64,000 bases of DNA from Heterodera schachtii (lineage: Eukaryota; Nematoda; Chromadorea; Rhabditida; Heteroderidae), in the NCBI GenBank assembly GCA_023374025.1, contig SIJG01000175.1, positions 1 through 64,000 on the forward strand. The letters are read 5' to 3'. Both the position numbers and the translations under genes were made by a program. This document shows, piece after piece, positions 58,557 to 64,000 of this stretch. Within the stretch, counting starts at the first letter, position 1, and every line of letters begins with the position of its first letter. The notes beneath the pieces were generated by a model. It saw only the letters and a list, made by a program, of their open reading frames with translations, made no database searches and was not told where the DNA came from.

Positions 58557-59523
58557 GGTAAATATTGATCATAGTCACCAAACTCAAAATTGCTTAAAAA
58601 CGGTCAGAATCGATGTAAAAAGGTTAGAAATGGGTCGGAAAAATAGATTTAGAGGCGCGCTTGCCCTTTTTCAGGCCGAAAAAGTGCCGGAATTGGAGTG
58701 CCAAACTCAGCTGGGACTCAATTGACCGCACAATAAAAACACTCAAAATACATTTTAAATAATTTTTCTAGGGTATTTTGTGGCGCTGATCACGATTATG
58801 ACATTTGTTTTTCAAAATTTCGAATCCCGAACCCGGTTCGAACCGGTTCAAAACTCGAAAATTGAGAGATTTGGCACTATAACTTTTTAAATGATCGAAC
58901 ACTGACAAATTTGGTATCATTCGAACTCTCGCAAAAGGGAGCATGCGAAGACGGAGCAAGTAGTGGGGCGAGACGGAGGGCGGAGGAAGACGTCTGACGA
59001 GCGCCACAGGCGGTTGACTGCGGGGGCCCGAAGGGCCCCCGCCAATCAGTCAACCGCCTGCGGATCACGCGCGGACTTCTTCCGTAGCCCGTAGTCTCGC
59101 CCCACCTACTGGCCGCCGTAGTCGAGTGTGCGGCGGTTTTTTAGCGCAATAAGCTAAATTCAATCTTTTATATTTGACGTTCTTTTAAAAACCCCTAAAA
59201 ATTGTTTTTCTTTTAATTTATAAATTTTAAATTTTGTTCGAATTAGGGTTCGGGTTTCGGAATTTTGCAAAATAAAGGTCATATTCGTGATTAGCGCCAC
59301 AAATTACCCTAGAAAATTATTTAAAATGTATTTTGAGTGCTTTTTATAGTGCGGTCATTTGAGTCCCAGCTGAGTTTGGCACTCTAATTCCGGCACTTTT
59401 TCAGTCTGAAAAAGGGCAAGCGCGCCCCCAATTCTATTTTTCCGACCCATTTCTAACCTTTTTACATCGATTCTGACCGTTTTTAAGCAATTTTGAGTTT
59501 GGTGACTATGATCAATATTTTCC
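58557..59523. mobile_element. 967-bp palindromic element with 8-bp TSD and inner GC hairpin
   Basis: Termini GGTAAATATTGATCATAGTC and, inverted, GGAAAATATTGATCATAGTC. Exact duplications AATGAAGC flank it (58549-58556 and 59524-59531). Arms of nearly 300 bp match closely. The centre holds a second, GC-rich inverted repeat (about 58936-59128) with GGCGGTTGACTG / CAGTCAACCGCC and a GGGGGCCCGAAGGGCCCCC tip. No coding capacity. Confidence 0.9.
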
Positions 59524-59584
59524 AATGAAGCTTACTGTTCACCTTTTTTAAGAATTTGTTTTGATATTTTGATAATTTTTGGCC

Positions 59585-60378
59585 ATGGGCAAGGACAAGA
59601 ACGGTGGTTATGACCCGGACATCTACGGAAATTGGCAATATGAGGAGAAGCCATGTGCCTGCCATTGTTCGTATTTGCGTGCCAAAAAATTCTACCGAGT
59701 AATTTAATTCAAAATACAAATTGAACACAATGAAGTTGAGTTTTTCAATTTTGTTAAAGGTTGAATGTGACTTTATGAACCGCACTACCAAAAGGTGGGC
59801 AAATGCCGGCCGTGTTACGCTTGGGCTTCTCTCTGCTCCGCTTCTGTTTGTTCCCGTGGTAAATGAGCTAGTTGCCAGGCCACAACTGCAGTCAGTGGGA
59901 CAAGGTAATTATACATACTTTAGATTCTGCTTTTATGCTTGGAAATGTTAGCCCTACTTAATAAGCAAAAAATAATTTAAAATTTTTACTCGCATTTATG
60001 ATTTATTCCAAAATTTTGAGTCGAAATCTTATTTAAAAAACGGATTAAAACTTTTTTCTAAAATGGATTTGTTTTATCCATTGTTATTGTTCATTCATTG
60101 TTTCTTCAGACATTACCCACACCGCTTTGGAAGTGCACTACGAATGTGGCCTTTGTGGCCAAATTGCCTACAGAACTTACGAAATCGTGTGTGAAGACGT
60201 AACGAGTGACCGATGGGGCCGTTACATGAAAACTTACGGGGACAAGCCCATCTTTGGCATTGGCACCACAGAATTTGATGGCATTCAGCGCGTGTTTGAT
60301 GGCATGTGGAAGAACTACCATTTGATATACAGAAATTGCAAGGATTGGACCAGCGAAATGGTCGAACGTCTCAGTTAA
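59585..60378 (+). CDS. Small membrane-anchored protein, possible papain-fold domain
   Basis: Exons: 59585-59698, 59760-59904 and 60110-60378, 176 codons including the stop, all in phase. The N-terminal part is Cys-rich (KPCACHCSYL). Exon 2 has a hydrophobic segment (VTLGLLSAPLLFVPVV) likely to span or insert in a membrane. Exon 3 has HTALEVHYECGLCGQ and, near the end, YHLIYRNCKDWTSEMV. A His near a strand followed by a later N-C-x-[DF]-W resembles circularly permuted NlpC/P60-LRAT and PPPDE-type thiol enzymes. That is a motif-level inference only. The start lies about 60 bp after the hairpin element ending at 59523, so its promoter has probably been altered. Confidence 0.6.
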
Positions 60379-60576
60379 ACGAGAAATTCCCATAAAAATT
60401 CGATTTGATTGATTTTTTCCGACGGAATTCGAAGTTTTAAAAAATTATAAATCCATTGGAATTTGTTAATGATGCGGGAATTTGTTGAGATAAAGTTTAA
60501 AATGTGCTGCCTTTTCTTGCGCCATCTTAACCAAACATTTGTTTACATTTTCATTCTTCGCCACATTATAATTAGG

Positions 60577-61430
60577 GATGGGATTTTTATGTTTTTACAT
60601 ATTTTTTTTGCGGCTTAGTTATGGCGAGAGAAGCCAAAAATTAGCATTTATGATTTAAATTGACTTATAAAAACACAAAAACACATATTTTTGCGTTTTG
60701 GCACAAAAACACATATTTTGGCATTTTTAGGGGTTTAAGCCAGGGCTTCCATTTGTTCTGATTTATCAGAAATGTTCTGATTTGGAGGGTCCAAATCTGA
60801 TAAAATAAAAATGTTCTGATTTGTCAGAAATGTTCTGATTTTGGGGTAGCGACCAAATTTTGTTATGATTTCTCAAACATACTCATAATTTTGAATTTTT
60901 GTGGCATAATGTCACTATTTTATAAGAAAATATAAGATTTGTGGCAAAATTTGTTTACTTTTTGACAAAAATCTGTTAGCAAATCGATTAAAAATCGCAA
61001 AAAAATTTTCCCGGCGGCGCCTATCGGCACCGCCGGGCCCTCACCCCTCGCCCACCCATTTCTCAAAAGTTTTTTTGGAAAAATGTGCCGCAAAAAAAAA
61101 TTGTTAAAAATCTGATTTTTGATCCCGAATGCACTGAAATTTATGATTTGCTTATTTCCTCCCCAAAATTGTTAAAAATGATCATGGGAGGTGAAAAATA
61201 TAATATTTGATACAATTTTAATCGAATAAATTGTAAAAATAATTGTTTTAAAGCAATTTTGCAAAATGTTCTGATTTTCGACCCTAAAATCTGATTTTTT
61301 GGGCCTGATGTTCTGATTTGGAAAAATTTTCGATGGAAGCCCTGGTTTAAGCACATATTTTGTACAATTGGCATTTTGAAAAAAACCTTAAGAAAAATAA
61401 CAAAAAATTGAAAAATACCTCCTCAGCTTT
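60577..61430. repeat. Outer repeat hosting a nested MITE
   Basis: TAGGGATGGGATTTTTATG at 60577 and TTTTTTGCGGCTTAGTTATG at about 60610 match pieces at 5737 and 21145. The sequence of ACATATTTT/CACAAAAACA motifs is split by the element at 60741-61344 and continues after it. Confidence 0.65.
60741..61344. mobile_element. 604-bp hAT-like element with 8-bp TSD
   Basis: Termini CAGGGCTTCCAT and ATGGAAGCCCTG. Exact duplications GTTTAAGC (60733-60740 and 61345-61352). Subterminal regions repeat ATGTTCTGATTT several times in inverse arrangement. A GC-core repeat copy (about 61000-61260) is nested inside. Confidence 0.9.
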
Positions 61431-61738
61431 TTTGTCATTTTAAAATATTTACAAGTTTTTTTTATTTGCTTCAAGTGCCGAAGTAGCCAAATGGATTTCT
61501 CAAATGGTCATTGGATTTCGAACTTTCTTGATGGAACTTTCATTTTATAAAATAATTTATCAGAAAAAAAAAAACCAATTTTACCTTCAAACACCTCGAA
61601 AGGTATTTGATTTGCAATTGCGCAGGCAAAAAACTATAAAAATGAGAATTTTTTGGAATTTTGTATTTTATGTAAATTTATCTTTGGTTGATTTTTTAAC
61701 GAAAAATTATCAAAGGATTTAAAATTATTGTTTTGAAG

Positions 61739-61822
61739 GTTCTTGCCAACAAATTGGACAAACTTGGCAACATTCGAAAGCTCGATGAAGAAATGCAAGC
61801 GATTTTTGGAGTTAAAAAATGA
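61739..61822 (+). other. Possible terminal coding exon
   Basis: After a TTTTGAAG acceptor, 27 codons read VLANKLDKLGNIRKLDEEMQ and on to a TGA. Helical, coding-like, but no partner exons identified. Confidence 0.25.
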
Positions 61823-62199
61823 ATATTCAAATATTTGTTTTTCTAAATTTTTTGAACAAGAGCTAATAGCTAATTAAGAAATTTATCGATGCAGAACAAT
61901 TTTTCTCTTTCGGTATGAAAATTTTTAGCAAATTTATGAATAAAAAAATAGTTATTTATAGCGAAGTAAAAGGAGCTCGGGTTCAAATCCAATCCAAAAA
62001 TCAATAAATATTAATTAATGTAAAATATAAATAAATCATTTAAAAAATCATTTTTAGACTAAAAAATGTATGGTAACTTTTTTTTAGTGAAAACAAGCAA
62101 AAAAAACAATCAAATATAAATGTTGGGAAATTAATAGAAAGATAATAAAGCTGGAAATCGACCCTTACAAAGGAAGGGTACCCAAGTGCCTGTGGGACT

Positions 62200-62690
62200 T
62201 CGGAAAAGGTCCGTGACCGGAAAATAGGTCAGTGGAAAATGCGTCAGTGATACAAATATTTTAAATAAACTTCTATGGAATTAGTATTGTAACATAGAAG
62301 TAAAATTCTATAAGAAAATCGTTCTCAATTTCGAACCCCGGACCCGAACTCGACAAAAAGTCGAAAGTCCAAAATTTTCGAAATTATGTTTTTTTTCTTA
62401 AAAATTGGATTAAATACATGGAAACAAACTAAAAGCCATCAATCTACAATAAGAGATCATTTATGCAGTTTTTGAACCAAAAATGCTAAATTCGAGAATT
62501 TGGACTTTCGACTTTTTTTCGAATTCGGGTCCGGGGTTCGGAATTGGCCGAAATGGATACCGGATTCATGGCCATTGCCCCCGAAAAGCAAGTAACTTGT
62601 TTTTATGACAATGAAATTTTCACTGATGCATTTTTACTGACGCATTTTCCACTGATGCATTTTCTGGACGCCGATAGGTCAGCCCCTATT
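62200..62690. repeat. Hairpin repeat
   Basis: Outer inverted pair: GGTCAGTGGAAAATGCGTCA (about 62228) against TGACGCATTTTCCACTGA (about 62638). Inner pair: GGACCCGAACTCGACAAAAA (about 62341) against 62515-62540. Related to the 33350-33816 family. Confidence 0.75.
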
Positions 62691-62984
62691 TGTTATGTAG
62701 AATTTTTACCATTTTTGCGGAATGAAAAGCTTTTCCTTTTTTAATTAACAACATCATTTTCAAATAATGTAAAGCACTCATGTCCCTTCAAAGTACAGAT
62801 GACATTCTTTCTAAGAAACTTATAAAATAAATTTTCTTCAAATTTCTAAGAAAAAAATTCTTACTTATATTATCATTTTTTGTTTTCAAAAAAAAAAATT
62901 AAATTAATTAATTTTGATAAAAAATTTCGTTAATTGCTTTGGAATTCCTATAAAACATTTTTCCATGATAAGCAGCAGGGATGG

Positions 62985-63022
62985 GCTTTCGCTTTCGCGT
63001 TTCGCTTTCGCATATTTCGCCT
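62985..63022. repeat. Short CTTTCG/TTTCGC repeat
   Basis: Four to five imperfect TTTCGC units directly adjoin the LTR end. They are preceded by CAGGGATGGGC, a hAT-like terminus. Confidence 0.6.
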
Positions 63023-63023
63023 T

Positions 63024-63375
63024 TGTTGTGTTCCCGGCTTATTTCCCAATCAAAAGCAAGACTTTAAGTTTGTTAATGAAAGTTTATTTAGCAAAAGTAA
63101 GAAAGGTAAGCAAAATGGGAATGAGTAAAAGTGAGTAGGAAAAAGGGTAATAATGCAAGGAATGAGTTCAGTTAAATAGCAAACGGGAAAAGGGGTGGAG
63201 TCGAGAGTGAGTTTGGATGAACACAAATTGGCTTGGCTTGGGTTTACAGTAAAGTATAACGATTGGTTAAGATGGGAGAGGAAATTGGTGAAGAGAGAAA
63301 AGAAAAGTACAAAAATAAATAAGTGAAAATAGATCATTAAATTAAATAATGATTTTGTCAAAAGGGGATTCAACA
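63024..63375 (-). mobile_element. 3' LTR of a retrotransposon
   Basis: On the minus strand it begins TGTTGAATCC directly after a purine tract (GGAAGGGGGGAGAGA, 63376-63390) and ends ACACAACA, giving TGTTG...CAACA inverted ends typical of LTRs. It contains a CTATTTAAC TATA-like box and an AATAAA signal. Length 352 bp. The upstream LTR lies outside the window, so the pair cannot be compared. Confidence 0.65.
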
Positions 63376-63413
63376 TCTCTCCCCCCTTCCGGAGTCCAAA
63401 CCACACCACACAT

Positions 63414-64000
63414 TCAACGTCCATTGTTTGACGGGCCGGCGCGCTCAGAACGGTCTCCGCGATACGCATTGTAGCCTCCGCGTCCCCCACCGCGCGGTCC
63501 TCCATAACCATTCCCTCGGCGGTTTTCCCAGTACGGGTGCGGGGATCGGACCATTTGGTTGCCGCCGACCTCACGCTCCAATTGGCGCATCAGGTAGTTT
63601 AGGCGTCCGGCTTTGCGTGCGGGTTGTCGCTGTTGCCTTCCCTGCCATGCTCTTCCAGTCGAACGAGCTGGGCTGGTGCGCCCCTTAGCCAGCTCAGGAG
63701 CTGGACCTCCGCCCTGCGGGTTTGACGGGGCCTCATTAGCCAGCTCAGGTGCTGGACCTCCGCCCTGCGGGTTCATCGGTGCTTCTTTAGCCAGCGCAGC
63801 TGGACCTCCATCCGTGGATGGGTTTACCGATTGCTCGGTTCCCTTGAGCGACAACTCGTCAATCGCATCAGTCAGCGCCGCAATGCAACGCGACTGATCG
63901 CTGAGCAACGGCTCCATTTTGGTCCAAAGTGCTTCCAGTGCATGGTGCACTTCTCCCGTCAGCTCCTTGTGGAGTTGTTCGACCGATGCACGGATCTCGG
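63414..64000 (-). CDS. Gag-like RGG-rich ORF, 5' end beyond window
   Basis: The frame is open from the right edge to a TGA at 63414. It begins EIRASVEQLHKELTGEVHHA, predicted helical, then ALWTKMEPLLSDQSRCIAAL. Two near-identical 18-residue units follow (NPQGGGPAPELA...), then a Gln/Arg-rich stretch and an RGG-rich tail (GYGGPRGGGRGGYNAYRG) suited to RNA binding. The stop lies about 40 bp before the purine tract and LTR, so no pol follows it. This fits a gag-like protein of a non-autonomous element. It could also be the last ORF of an unusual full element. Confidence 0.55.
   Translation of the reverse strand, partial: EIRASVEQLHKELTGEVHHALEALWTKMEPLLSDQSRCIAALTDAIDELSLKGTEQSVNPSTDGGPAALAKEAPMNPQGGGPAPELANEAPSNPQGGGPAPELAKGRTSPARSTGRAWQGRQQRQPARKAGRLNYLMRQLEREVGGNQMVRSPHPYWENRRGNGYGGPRGGGRGGYNAYRGDRSERAGPSNNGR

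Overview
This window looks like nuclear DNA of a nematode, most likely a cyst nematode (Heteroderidae, e.g. Globodera/Heterodera). That placement is inference, from four things: AT-rich sequence, many roughly 40-100 nt introns with TTTCAG-type acceptors, nematode-style genes (a secreted astacin with EGF and CUB domains, an IFT52/OSM-6 gene, BTB-BACK-MATH proteins, a large F-box-like family), and unusually many GC-AG introns. No bacterial operon structure, rRNA gene or intact tRNA gene is visible.

Layout. 0-1.3 kb: an F-box-like gene running off the left edge. 4.3-5.3 kb: a basic AT-hook-like nuclear protein gene. 6-7.2 kb: an unrecognised acidic-protein gene interrupted by a 208-bp element. 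9.3-13.8 kb: a 22-exon astacin metalloprotease gene whose frame closes exactly over 914 codons and that carries a 70-bp transposable element inside a coding exon. 15.3-16.6, 29-30.4, 31.5-33.2, 37.1-38.2, 40.2-41.5 and 43.6-44.8 kb: six more members of the F-box-like family, in both orientations. Only the 40.2-41.5 kb copy reads through cleanly; the others carry frameshifts, deletions or stops. 19.5-22.0 kb: a BTB-BACK-MATH-like gene. 46.4-50.1 kb: a relative that has lost the core of its BTB domain and has about 30 heptad repeats inserted in its MATH domain. 54.7-57.8 kb: IFT52/OSM-6, an intraflagellar-transport gene, with an apparent 4-nt duplication in exon 3. 59.6-60.4 kb: a small membrane-anchored protein with a possible His...Asn-Cys papain-like motif. 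63.0-64.0 kb: the 3' LTR and a gag-like, RGG-rich ORF of a retrotransposon cut by the right edge.

Between the genes the sequence is dominated by non-autonomous DNA transposons, mostly long hairpins. Several have exact 8-bp target-site duplications (706-1163, 17682-18823, 22219-22301, 33350-33816, 41763-42405, 58557-59523, 60741-61344), which suggests hAT-type mobilisation. The most unusual are foldback elements whose arms are arrays of short GC-rich repeats (17682-18823, about 26850-27515, about 22590-22985). Other dispersed families include one with a GC-rich palindromic core (8 copies), one with a conserved core of the type TATCATTCGA...AACTTTTT shared by otherwise different hairpins, and tRNA-derived (B-box) remnants.

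The genes are not a pathway. The picture is of fast-turnover gene families (F-box-like, BTB/MATH) being duplicated, truncated and rewired by mobile elements next to a few conserved single-copy genes. Exon models were built by hand from splice signals and reading-frame continuity. Single-base frameshifts could be assembly errors and need read-level support.
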